From Bacilli bacterium (GTDB taxonomy: Bacteria > Bacillota_I > Bacilli_A > RFN20 > CAG-826): a stretch of DNA of 59,453 nucleotides. The stretch's first letter is position 1; each line of letters begins with the position of its first letter. The stretch lies in NCBI GenBank assembly GCA_024695235.1, contig JAILIP010000013.1, positions 1 through 59,453 of the forward strand, read 5' to 3'. Below are positions 1-8,678 of the stretch, one piece after another. The position numbers were made by a program, and so were the translations under genes. Under the pieces are notes generated by a model. It searched no databases. It had not been told where the DNA came from and saw only the letters and a list, made by a program, of their open reading frames with translations.

Positions 1-28
1 AAGAAAATGAGAGGAAAGACAATTAAGT

Positions 29-1255
29 ATGAGTAATGTCGATTTCAAACAAGTTCTTGCTTTAGCAGAAAAGTACAAACCAGACATGGTTAAATTCCTC
101 CGCGATATGGTCGCTATTCCAAGCGAATCATGCGAGGAAAGAGAAGTTGTCTTAAGAATTAAACAAGAAATGGAAAAGGTTGGATTCGACAAAGTCGAAA
201 TCGACCCAATGGGCAACATCTTAGGCTATATCGGTCATGGTTCACACCTTATCGGTATGGACGCACACATCGATACCGTTGGTATTGGTGAAATCAAAAA
301 CTGGACATTTGATCCATATAAAGGATTTGAAGATGATGTCCATATCGGTGGTCGTGGAACATCTGACCAAGAAGGTGGTATGGCCTCAATGGTCTATGCC
401 GCTAAGATTATTAAAGATCTCGGTTTAGAAGATGATTACACCCTCCTCATCACAGGTACTGTCCAAGAAGAAGACTGCGATGGTCTTTGCTGGAAGTACA
501 TCATCCAAGAAGATAAGATTCACCCAGAATTTGTTGTCTCAACAGAACCAACAAGTTGCCGCATCTATCGTGGTCACCGTGGAAGAATGGAAATCAAAGT
601 TAATGTCCGCGGTATTTCATGCCATGGTAGTGCTCCAGAACGTGGCGATAACGCTATCTACAAAATGGCTCCGATTATCGAGCAAATCAAAGAACTTAAC
701 GAAAATGGTCTTGCCTATGACCCATTCCTTGGCAAAGGTACAGTTACCATTTCTCAAATCTTCCATAAATCACCATCAAGATGTGCAGTCGCAGATGGTT
801 GCTGGATTAGCTTAGATAGAAGACTTACTGTCGGTGAAAACGATAAGACATCAATTGCTGAAATTGAAGCCTTACCAGCCGTTAAAGCTGCTAAAGCAGA
901 AGTCACAATGTATCAATATGAACGTCCATCATATACTGGACTTAACTATCCAATCGAATGTTACTTCCCAACATGGGTCATTCCAGAGGAAAGTATCTAC
1001 TGTCAATCAATGAAGGAAGGATACCAAAAATTATTTGGTAAAGATCCTATCATCGATAAATGGACATTCTCTACCAATGGTGTTTCTATCATGGGTAGAT
1101 ATGGTATTCCATGCATCGGCTTTGGACCAGGTGATGAAAAAGAAGCTCACGCACCAAATGAAAAGACAAGAAAGCGTGATTTAGTCATCTGTGCAGCTAT
1201 GTATGCTGTCTTACCAACCTTATATCTTGAACATCTTGCAAAAGGAGAAAAATAA
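29..1255 (+). CDS. ygeY: YgeY family selenium-metabolism-linked M20 hydrolase
   Basis: 408 aa; M20 peptidase motifs ([25 protein letters not shown]); adjacent to ygeW as in known clusters; stop overlaps next ATG. Confidence 0.88.
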   Translation: MSNVDFKQVLALAEKYKPDMVKFLRDMVAIPSESCEEREVVLRIKQEMEKVGFDKVEIDPMGNILGYIGHGSHLIGMDAHIDTVGIGEIKNWTFDPYKGFEDDVHIGGRGTSDQEGGMASMVYAAKIIKDLGLEDDYTLLITGTVQEEDCDGLCWKYIIQEDKIHPEFVVSTEPTSCRIYRGHRGRMEIKVNVRGISCHGSAPERGDNAIYKMAPIIEQIKELNENGLAYDPFLGKGTVTISQIFHKSPSRCAVADGCWISLDRRLTVGENDKTSIAEIEALPAVKAAKAEVTMYQYERPSYTGLNYPIECYFPTWVIPEESIYCQSMKEGYQKLFGKDPIIDKWTFSTNGVSIMGRYGIPCIGFGPGDEKEAHAPNEKTRKRDLVICAAMYAVLPTLYLEHLAKGEK

Positions 1256-2265
1256 TGCAAAAAATTGAACCAAGATTTGCTGGTCGTCACTTAATTACTT
1301 TGGAAGATTTCACCAAAGAAGAAATCGACTACATCTTAAAAGTCTCACACGATATGAAGGATGCCTTCTATCGCAACGAAGAAACCCAATGGTTAGTTGG
1401 AAAAACAGGTTTCTTGATGTTCTTTGAACAATCAACAAGAACCAGAAACTCATTTGAATCAGGTATGGCCCAACTCGGTGGTCACGCTACATTCTTAGAC
1501 ACCTCAATGATGCAAATTGCTCACGGTGAATCTGCCAAAGATACAGCCGTGATCCTTTCATCATTTGGTCACATGATCGCTTGCCGTTATTGTAACTGGG
1601 GTCTTGGCAACAAGTACATCCGTGAAATGGCAAAATGGTCCACAGTCCCAATCATCAACTTACAATGTGACTTATATCACCCAATGCAAGCGCTTGCAGA
1701 CTTAATGACAATTGAAGATGAATTTGGCAAAACCAAAAACCTCAAAGTCTCAGTCATTTGGGCAATGGCTACAACACACAAGAAACCAATTTCTGTTCCA
1801 GTTAGCCAAGTCTTATTGTTCCCACGTTATGGAATCGATGTTACATTAGCATATCCAGAAGGCTATGATCTCCCAGATTGGGTTATTGAAAAAGCTAGAA
1901 AGAACGCTGCTGAAAATGGTGGTTCTCTCACAATTACTCACGATATGGATGCAGCCTATAAAGATGCTGATGTCGTCTTCCCTAAAAACTGGGGTAGCTG
2001 GGTTACCAACCAATCCACAACAGTCGTTGACGATGCTCTTTTAGCACTTAAAGCTTGGAAGTGTACACCAGAAAAGATGGCTCTTGCAAAACCAGGATGC
2101 CGCTATATGCACGCCTTACCAGCCGACCGTGTTAACGAAGTTGTCGACGAAGTTATCGACGGACCACAATCAGTCGTTTATCAAGAAGCTGAAAACAGAA
2201 TTCATACTGCTAAAGCAGTAATGGCTCTATTTGTTCACGATAAACTCCCAAGTGATCGCCGCTAA
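1255..2265 (+). CDS. ygeW: Knotted carbamoyltransferase YgeW-like
   Basis: Transcarbamylase motifs FEQSTRTRNSFESG and HPMQALADLMT; TAATG overlap with ygeY. Confidence 0.87.
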   Translation: MQKIEPRFAGRHLITLEDFTKEEIDYILKVSHDMKDAFYRNEETQWLVGKTGFLMFFEQSTRTRNSFESGMAQLGGHATFLDTSMMQIAHGESAKDTAVILSSFGHMIACRYCNWGLGNKYIREMAKWSTVPIINLQCDLYHPMQALADLMTIEDEFGKTKNLKVSVIWAMATTHKKPISVPVSQVLLFPRYGIDVTLAYPEGYDLPDWVIEKARKNAAENGGSLTITHDMDAAYKDADVVFPKNWGSWVTNQSTTVVDDALLALKAWKCTPEKMALAKPGCRYMHALPADRVNEVVDEVIDGPQSVVYQEAENRIHTAKAVMALFVHDKLPSDRR

Positions 2266-2280
2266 TAAATAACAAAAGAA

Positions 2281-2312
2281 AGCAAGTTCAATTGAGCTTG
2301 CTTTTTCTTTTT
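2281..2312 (+). terminator. Rho-independent terminator after ygeW
   Basis: AGCAAGTTCAATTGAGCTTGCT hairpin followed by TTTTTCTTTTT. Confidence 0.85.
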
Positions 2313-2325
2313 ACCAATATGCGTG

Positions 2326-2331
2326 TATAAT
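2326..2331 (+). promoter_or_regulatory. -10 box of sdaA, likely leaderless
   Basis: TATAAT ending 9 nt before ATG at 2341; no SD. Confidence 0.6.
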
Positions 2332-2340
2332 ATCAAGCGT

Positions 2341-3555
2341 ATGAAAAGTTTACGCAATTTATATCGTATTGGTCATGGACCTAGTTCATCACATTCAATT
2401 GGCCCAAGTAGAATCGCAAAATACTTACGCGAAAAATATCGTGATGCCAAAAGTGTGGATGTAACTTTATATGGTTCATTAGCATTCACTGGAAAAGGGC
2501 ACTTAACCGATGTTGCAATCGAAAAAGGATTTTCTCCAATTCCGTGTAATGTGGTTTTTGATTATAAAACTAGTGTTGAATTTCCAAACACTTTAGATGT
2601 CGTTATCCATTTTGACGATAAAGAAGATGTCACAAAAAGATGTCTCTCTTTAGGTGGCGGACGTATATCCATTTCAGGTGAACCAGAAGAGGATGAACCA
2701 GAAGTATATCCTCAAAAGAACTTTGAAGAAGTATCTAAATACTGCAAAGACAACAATATCGATCTCGCAGATTATGTTGAAAGATATGAAGGAAAAGAAA
2801 TTTGGGATTATCTAATGAAAGTCTGGAACCAAATGGTGAAGACAATTGATAATGGTTTGCACACAAACGGAGTTCTTCCAGGAAAACTTGAAGTCCAAAG
2901 AAGAGCATCATCATTTTTAACCCCATCCCACCTAAAAGAATCAAGCTTCTCAAGAGCAAATAGAATGCTTGCTGCATATGCCTTTGCGACAAACGAAGAA
3001 AATGCCGCCGGTGGCAAGGTTGTTACCGCTCCAACATGCGGCAGTGCTGGTACTCTTCCAGCAGTATTACTCCACTTGGTAGATAGATATGATATTCGTG
3101 ATGAAAAAATTATCCGTGCATTAGCTGTCGCTGGTGTTATTGGAAATATCGTTAAGCAAAATGGTTCTATCTCAGGTGCAGAAGCTGGATGCCAAGCTGA
3201 AATTGGAACAGCCTGCTCAATGGCAGCCGCTGCAACAAGCTATCTAAAAGGATTTAGCATTGATCAAATTGAATGTGCTGCTGAAGCCGCTATGGAACAT
3301 TCTCTTGGAACAACATGTGACCCAGTTATGGGATATGTCCAAATTCCATGTATTGAAAGAAATGCTGTAGCAGCCGTAAAAGCATTATCTGCAACATATC
3401 TCGCAGAGTATGCATCCTCAACACATCGTGTTAGTTTCGATAACATCGTTCAAACAATGTTAGAAACCGGAAAAGATTTAAAGAAAGAATATCGTGAAAC
3501 ATCTGAAGGTGGTCTTGCAAAAGACTTCAAAGAAATCGAAAAGGAAGGAGAATAA
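2341..3555 (+). CDS. sdaA: L-serine ammonia-lyase, iron-sulfur type (single chain)
   Basis: GPSSSHSIGPSRIA, APTCGSAGTLPA, EAGCQAEIGTACSMAA motifs; start revised from ORF start 2323 to 2341. Confidence 0.9.
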   Translation: MKSLRNLYRIGHGPSSSHSIGPSRIAKYLREKYRDAKSVDVTLYGSLAFTGKGHLTDVAIEKGFSPIPCNVVFDYKTSVEFPNTLDVVIHFDDKEDVTKRCLSLGGGRISISGEPEEDEPEVYPQKNFEEVSKYCKDNNIDLADYVERYEGKEIWDYLMKVWNQMVKTIDNGLHTNGVLPGKLEVQRRASSFLTPSHLKESSFSRANRMLAAYAFATNEENAAGGKVVTAPTCGSAGTLPAVLLHLVDRYDIRDEKIIRALAVAGVIGNIVKQNGSISGAEAGCQAEIGTACSMAAAATSYLKGFSIDQIECAAEAAMEHSLGTTCDPVMGYVQIPCIERNAVAAVKALSATYLAEYASSTHRVSFDNIVQTMLETGKDLKKEYRETSEGGLAKDFKEIEKEGE

Positions 3556-3557
3556 CT

Positions 3558-4889
3558 ATGGAAGTCAAATTATTTAACTCGTTATCAAACCAAGTTGATA
3601 CATTAACTCCAATCAAAAAAGATGAGGTTTCCATCTATTGTTGTGGTCCAACAGTTTATGGTGACGCTCATATTGGTAATATTCGCCCTCCAGTAGTGTT
3701 CGATACACTTAGAAGATTTTTAGAATACCTCGGATATAACGTTAAATCCGTGTCTAACTTCACAGATGTTGATGACAAGATTATCAACAAAGCTGTTCAA
3801 GAAGGTGTAAGTGAAAATGTTATCACCGATAGATATATCAAAGCATACAAAGAAGTTATCTCTGCATTAAACGTTAAGCCACATTATCAAAATCCAAGAG
3901 TCACTGAATATATGGACGATATCATCGCCTATATTGATGATCTTGTAAAAAGTGGTGCCGCTTATGAGGTTGATGGAGATGTATTCTTCAGAATATCCGC
4001 TATTAAAGACTACGGAGAACTCTCCAATGTCAAAAAAGAAGATCTTGTTGTTGGGGCACGTATTGATGAAAACTCCAAAAAAGAATCTCCGTTAGATTTT
4101 GCCTTATGGAAAAAGACAGATGTTGGTATTCAATGGGATTCACCTTGGGGCAAAGGTCGTCCAGGATGGCACACAGAATGCTGCGTTATGATTAATTCCA
4201 TCTTTGGTGGAAGAATTGATATTCATGGTGGTGGTTTTGACCTCAAATTCCCACATCACGAAAACGAAATCGCTCAAGCAAAAGCTCATGACCATAATAA
4301 AATTGCAAATCTTTGGGTTCACAATGGTTTTGTTAACTTTGGAAATGAAAAGATGTCCAAATCTTTAGGCAATGTCATTCTTGCTAAAGACGCAATTGCT
4401 AAGTTTGGTGGTAATGCTATGAGACTTTTAATTCTCTCCACACATTATCGTGCACCTGTTAGTTTCACTGATGAAACAATTGCCTCTGCTACAAATGAAC
4501 TTAATCGTATTCAAACCACATTCAAGCAATTAGCAGTGAAGATTCAATTAAATAAAGGAAGCCTCACTTCAGGTGAAGTTTCAATTGAACCATTCTTAGC
4601 TGCTTTGGCGGATGATTTAAATACAAGTAACGCTCTTGCTGAGCTATACGCAAAGCTAAAAGAAGCCAATCAAGAATTACGTAAAAATCCACTTGATATG
4701 AAGAAACTTGAATCGTTATTTGCATCACTTAAAGCGATGTTAAATATCCTTGGTTTAGATATCAAATATCCAGTGGTGGATGAAAATATTGAAAAAATTT
4801 ATAACGAATATATGAGACTCAAAGCGGAGAAGAAGTTTGAAGAGAGTGATGTTTTGCGCAGCAAACTTATTGAAGCTGGTATTTTTTAG
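3558..4889 (+). CDS. cysS: Cysteinyl-tRNA synthetase
   Basis: CCGPTVYGDAHIGN, HGGGFDLKFPHHENE, KMSKSLGN motifs. Confidence 0.97.
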   Translation: MEVKLFNSLSNQVDTLTPIKKDEVSIYCCGPTVYGDAHIGNIRPPVVFDTLRRFLEYLGYNVKSVSNFTDVDDKIINKAVQEGVSENVITDRYIKAYKEVISALNVKPHYQNPRVTEYMDDIIAYIDDLVKSGAAYEVDGDVFFRISAIKDYGELSNVKKEDLVVGARIDENSKKESPLDFALWKKTDVGIQWDSPWGKGRPGWHTECCVMINSIFGGRIDIHGGGFDLKFPHHENEIAQAKAHDHNKIANLWVHNGFVNFGNEKMSKSLGNVILAKDAIAKFGGNAMRLLILSTHYRAPVSFTDETIASATNELNRIQTTFKQLAVKIQLNKGSLTSGEVSIEPFLAALADDLNTSNALAELYAKLKEANQELRKNPLDMKKLESLFASLKAMLNILGLDIKYPVVDENIEKIYNEYMRLKAEKKFEESDVLRSKLIEAGIF

Positions 4890-4946
4890 TGAGACTATTT
4901 TGAAAGACTGAGACTAATTATGAAATTTGAGACTAATTCGAAAAAT
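4890..4946 (+). repeat. Three tandem degenerate 19-bp repeats spanning the rlmB start
   Basis: GAGACTA at 4891, 4910 and 4929; exact 19-nt period. Confidence 0.75.
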
Positions 4947-5660
4947 GATGTGTCAAACTTAATTTATGGAAGAAATCCTTTATTGAGTTATTTAGGTAGC
5001 GGAAAAGTGAAGAAAGTATATCTTCAAAAAGGTTTTTCCGATGCTAAGATTCTCGCTGCTATTAAAAAGGAAGGATTGAATCCAATCTATTTAGACAACA
5101 ACGCTATGAATAGTCTGACAAAAGGTGGCACTCATCAAGGTGTTGCTGCTGAAATTGCTCCTTTTGAATATTCTTCACTTAAAGAGATTATTGATAGTGC
5201 TAAGAAAAAAGAAAAACCTCTTATCCTAATCCTTGATGAGATAAATGATCCACATAACTTTGGAGCAATCATTAGATCATGTGATGCCTTCTCAGTTGAT
5301 GGAATCATTATCAAAAATAGAGGACAAGTTGCGGTGAACATGACTGTTAGCAAAGTATCTACTGGCGCAATCAATCATGTCAAAATTGCAATGGTGTCCA
5401 ATCTATCAAACGCTATTAAAGAGTTAAAAGATAATGGCTATTGGATCTATGCCGCTGATGGAAGTGGTAAAGATGATTATCAAAAGCAAAACTATGATGG
5501 TCCTACTGCTCTAATTATGGGAAGTGAAGGATTCGGAATATCTAGACTTGTCCTTGAGAATTCTGACATCATCATTAAGATTCCAATGACTGGTCATGTC
5601 AATTCACTCAATGTAAGTGTTGCAACAGGAATAATATTGTCTCGCATCAGAAATAAATAA
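4920..5660 (+). CDS. rlmB: TrmH/RlmB family 23S rRNA 2'-O-methyltransferase
   Basis: YGRNPLLSYL, LILDEINDPHNFGAIIRSCDAF, IMGSEGFGISRLV, SLNVSVATGI motifs; next to cysS as in Bacillus. Confidence 0.93.
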   Translation: MKFETNSKNDVSNLIYGRNPLLSYLGSGKVKKVYLQKGFSDAKILAAIKKEGLNPIYLDNNAMNSLTKGGTHQGVAAEIAPFEYSSLKEIIDSAKKKEKPLILILDEINDPHNFGAIIRSCDAFSVDGIIIKNRGQVAVNMTVSKVSTGAINHVKIAMVSNLSNAIKELKDNGYWIYAADGSGKDDYQKQNYDGPTALIMGSEGFGISRLVLENSDIIIKIPMTGHVNSLNVSVATGIILSRIRNK

Positions 5661-5682
5661 AGCTCCCTAGTTGGGAGTTTTT
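5659..5682 (+). terminator. Hairpin plus U-tract directly before the sigma-like gene
   Basis: AAGCTCCC-TAGTT-GGGAGTTT then T-run; ATG begins 5686. Confidence 0.7.
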
Positions 5683-5685
5683 ATT

Positions 5686-6294
5686 ATGTCGTTATGTTAT
5701 GACGATGATGAAGAGTTAGTTTTTCAAATACGAAATGGTGATGAAGATGCTTATAACAAGCTCGCTGGTAAATACTACGATTTATCCTGTGCAATTGCTT
5801 GCAATCTAAGCAAATCAATGAACTATTTTTCTTACTCAACAGATGAATTTATCTATGACTACTTTATGACATTAAAATCTGCGATAGAAACATATGAAAA
5901 TGGAGTAGGTACATTTAGAGGATATCTTATTCTTCTTTTAACAAGGAGATATCGTCGAACTATTAAAAATAGACTCATCAAAAGTAAGGCGACTACACTT
6001 GAACTTGATAGCACCTCACCAGGAGAAGATGGTAGAGTGGTGGATTTCCTTTCTGATAAAAATGAAATAACACCTGATATGTATGTGAATATGGTGGATA
6101 TTACCCTTCCATTAAGAGGTCAAACATTAACTCACAAAGATATCACAAAACAAAAGGTGTATATTCTGCGTCTATTTGGTCATAGTCTTAGAAATATTGC
6201 TAAGATTATGAATATGGATGTATCAAGAGTGAGAAGAATACTTGATGAATATAAAGAAAAAGAACTATCAGATATGTATTTAAAACTAAAGTAA
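5686..6294 (+). CDS. Divergent sigma-70 family (SigH-like) factor at the syntenic sigH position
   Basis: N-term DEELVFQIRNGDEDAYNKLAGKYY resembles sigma region 2; C-term ILRLFGHSLRNIAKIMNMDVSRVRRILDEYKEK resembles sigma4 HTH; lies between rlmB and rpmG/secE. Confidence 0.65.
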   Translation: MSLCYDDDEELVFQIRNGDEDAYNKLAGKYYDLSCAIACNLSKSMNYFSYSTDEFIYDYFMTLKSAIETYENGVGTFRGYLILLLTRRYRRTIKNRLIKSKATTLELDSTSPGEDGRVVDFLSDKNEITPDMYVNMVDITLPLRGQTLTHKDITKQKVYILRLFGHSLRNIAKIMNMDVSRVRRILDEYKEKELSDMYLKLK

Positions 6295-6353
6295 TGTTAA
6301 TTGCATTAAATAACATTTATTGACATAATATATCTACTGAAAGTAGGTAATTT

Positions 6354-7175
6354 ATGGCAGATTGTAATCATCAATGCGAAGGTTGTTCGGTTGAAAATTG
6401 TTCAGAAAGAACAATTGAAAAACTAAAACCACATCCATATTCAAATATCAAAAAGATTTACGCGATTATTTCAGGTAAAGGCGGCGTTGGAAAATCTCTC
6501 GTCACATCTTTACTTGCTTCTAGCGTTAACAAAAAAGGCAAATCAGTTGCTGTTATAGACGCTGATGTAACTGGTCCAAGTGTTCCACAAGCCTTTGGCT
6601 TAAAAGATCAACTTGCTGAATCAGATGAAAGTGGACTTTATCCTGTTTTATCTAAACATGGAGTTAAGGTCATGTCCGCTAATCTTTTGCTTGAAGATAA
6701 GGAAGCTCCAATCGTCTGGAGAGGCCCTATCGTTTCATCATTTGTTCAACAATTATTCACCGATGTCATTTATGGTGATGTTGACTACATGTTTATTGAT
6801 ATGCCACCTGGAACAGGTGATATTCCATTAACTGTTTTCCAAATGATTCCAATTGATGGCATCATCGTTGTGAGTTCTCCTCAAGAACTTGTTTCAATGG
6901 TTGTAGCTAAATCAATCAACATGGCAAATATGATGAATATTCCAATTGTTGGAATGGTTGAGAATATGGCGTACATCAAATGCCCAGATTGTGGTAAGAA
7001 AATTACTGTATTTGGTGATGGTCACTTTGAAGATGATGTCAAACGTCATGGTTTAAAACTACTTGCTGAAATTCCAATTGATCCTGAACTCGCATCTAAG
7101 GTCGATAAAGGTGAGATTGAAGAGTATCAAACAAGCATCATGGATCAACTCGTGGACACATTATTCACTCGTTAG
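6354..7175 (+). CDS. Mrp/NBP35-type Fe-S carrier P-loop ATPase
   Basis: ISGKGGVGKS deviant Walker A, N-term CNHQCEGCSVENC, C-term CPDCGK. Confidence 0.88.
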   Translation: MADCNHQCEGCSVENCSERTIEKLKPHPYSNIKKIYAIISGKGGVGKSLVTSLLASSVNKKGKSVAVIDADVTGPSVPQAFGLKDQLAESDESGLYPVLSKHGVKVMSANLLLEDKEAPIVWRGPIVSSFVQQLFTDVIYGDVDYMFIDMPPGTGDIPLTVFQMIPIDGIIVVSSPQELVSMVVAKSINMANMMNIPIVGMVENMAYIKCPDCGKKITVFGDGHFEDDVKRHGLKLLAEIPIDPELASKVDKGEIEEYQTSIMDQLVDTLFTR

Positions 7176-7204
7176 TTGACAAAGCGTGCGCGGAGATGTA
7201 AACT
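7176..7204 (+). promoter_or_regulatory. Promoter for rpmG-secE-nusG
   Basis: TTGACA, 17-nt spacer, TAAACT. Confidence 0.75.
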
Positions 7205-7239
7205 ATGCCTTGCAAAATTAAAATGGGATAACCACTTAT

Positions 7240-7386
7240 ATGAGAAAGAAAGTAATTTTAATTTGCCCTGAATGCCTGTCAAGAAACTACACGACAAGCA
7301 AGAAGGAAGAAGATACATCTCGCTTAGAGATAAAGAAGTATTGCCCTCATTGCAATAAAATGACATTGCATAAAGAGAGCAAGTAG
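7240..7386 (+). CDS. rpmG: 50S ribosomal protein L33 (48 aa, absent from ORF track)
   Basis: Translation [48 protein letters not shown]; two CxxC pairs; position before secE. Confidence 0.92.
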   Translation: MRKKVILICPECLSRNYTTSKKEEDTSRLEIKKYCPHCNKMTLHKESK

Positions 7387-7396
7387 GAGGTAGCGT

Positions 7397-7654
7397 ATGG
7401 GAGCAAAGAAATACGTTAAAGAAGTTATAAAAGAAGGCAAAAGAGTTCGTTGGCCGAAAAAGGAACGTTTCTTTCCAGTTTTTATTTCAGTTTTAATCAT
7501 CTGTGTTGTCACAGCTTTAATCCTCATGCTTGAAGACTTAGCAGCTGGTACACTTAGAGATCGTTTAACAGAATTGTTCCAAAGCGGATCATCCTCCTCA
7601 GGCGAGGAAACTTCCTCAGCTCTAGCGGTTATCAAATCATTGATTAGGAGATAA
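7397..7654 (+). CDS. secE: Preprotein translocase subunit SecE
   Basis: EVIKEGKRVRWPKKERFFPVFISVLIICVVTALI, single TM; between rpmG and nusG. Confidence 0.92.
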   Translation: MGAKKYVKEVIKEGKRVRWPKKERFFPVFISVLIICVVTALILMLEDLAAGTLRDRLTELFQSGSSSSGEETSSALAVIKSLIRR

Positions 7655-7659
7655 ACATC

Positions 7660-8220
7660 ATGGCAGAATTAGGCGAAAAACATTGGTATATTGTTAACAC
7701 TTATTCTCAACACGAGAAAAAGGTTGCAGAAAATTTAAGAAGAAGAATTGAAACACTTCAACTTCAAGATTATATTTTCAATATTCTTGTCGCAGAACAC
7801 GAAGTTCCTGTAATTGACAAAGAAACTGGTTTACCAAAACCTGGTGAAACCAAAATGAAAAATCTCTATCCAGGTTATATCTTTGTTGAAATGATCATGA
7901 CCGATAAGATTTGGTACTACGTTAGAAACACTCCAGGAGTTACCGGTATTACCGGATCTGCTGGTGGTGGTCAAAAACCAACTCCTGTTTCTAGAGAAGA
8001 AATGGAACCAGTTTTAAAACGTATGAATATGATTGATTCATCAATGTATGAAAACTATAACGTTGGTGATAGAGTCAAAGTCATTCGTGGACCACTTGAA
8101 GGTACCGAAGGTACAATTCTATCAATCGATAAATCAACAGGCGCTTGCCGCGTTGAGACAGTCTTCTTCGGAAGAGCTACTCCAATTGATGTTGATTTCT
8201 CTGAAATCGATAGAATCTAA
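7660..8220 (+). CDS. nusG: Transcription antitermination protein NusG
   Basis: HWYIVNTYSQHEKKVAENLRRR, YPGYIFVEM, NTPGVTGI, KOW domain. Confidence 0.97.
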   Translation: MAELGEKHWYIVNTYSQHEKKVAENLRRRIETLQLQDYIFNILVAEHEVPVIDKETGLPKPGETKMKNLYPGYIFVEMIMTDKIWYYVRNTPGVTGITGSAGGGQKPTPVSREEMEPVLKRMNMIDSSMYENYNVGDRVKVIRGPLEGTEGTILSIDKSTGACRVETVFFGRATPIDVDFSEIDRI

Positions 8221-8238
8221 ATTAAAACCATATAGAAA

Positions 8239-8262
8239 GCACACAGAAATGTGTGTTTTTTT
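8239..8262 (+). terminator. Terminator after nusG
   Basis: GCACACagaaatGTGTGT followed by T-run. Confidence 0.8.
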
Positions 8263-8277
8263 ATTATCAAATAAGTA

Positions 8278-8306
8278 TTGACTATATGAACAGCTATTCA
8301 TATAAT
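8278..8306 (+). promoter_or_regulatory. arsR-cadA promoter with SmtB/CzrA-type operator in the spacer
   Basis: TTGACT-17-TATAAT; spacer holds ATATGAA-cagcta-TTCATAT containing TGAACAGCTATTCA. Confidence 0.85.
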
Positions 8307-8315
8307 ATAGTAGCT

Positions 8316-8675
8316 ATGGGAAATGTAAGTATTGAAACTATTAAGAAAATAGAGCGCACGTTAAACGTGTGCGGAGACGCAACGCGTTTAAAAATATTGT
8401 TCTCGCTCGTGGATGATAATAAATGCACATGCGGGAATAGTGCTAATTGTCATTGCAGCAGATGTGGTGTTATGACATGCATGATTGAAAGATGTGTTTC
8501 TGAGATTATCGAATCTACTGGTTGCTCTCAATCTTTAGTGTCTCATCAACTTAAAGTTTTAAGAGAATTAGATCTTGTAAAAACAAGAAAGGATGGTCTT
8601 AGAGTATATTATTCACTTAAAGATGGTCACATTAAAGAATTACTAAATATCATGAAAGAACATGTAGAGGAATAG
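8316..8675 (+). CDS. ArsR/SmtB family metal-sensing repressor with Cys-rich insertion
   Basis: wHTH GCSQSLVSHQLKVLRELDLVKTRKDGLRVYYSL; Cys-rich CTCGNSANCHCSRCGVMTCMIERC; start revised to 8316. Confidence 0.88.
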   Translation: MGNVSIETIKKIERTLNVCGDATRLKILFSLVDDNKCTCGNSANCHCSRCGVMTCMIERCVSEIIESTGCSQSLVSHQLKVLRELDLVKTRKDGLRVYYSLKDGHIKELLNIMKEHVEE

Positions 8676-8678
8676 ATT

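Noticed and set aside
432-815. 127-aa plus-frame ORF inside ygeY
   Set aside because: Out-of-frame overlap with the well-supported M20 hydrolase; low-complexity Ser/Lys translation
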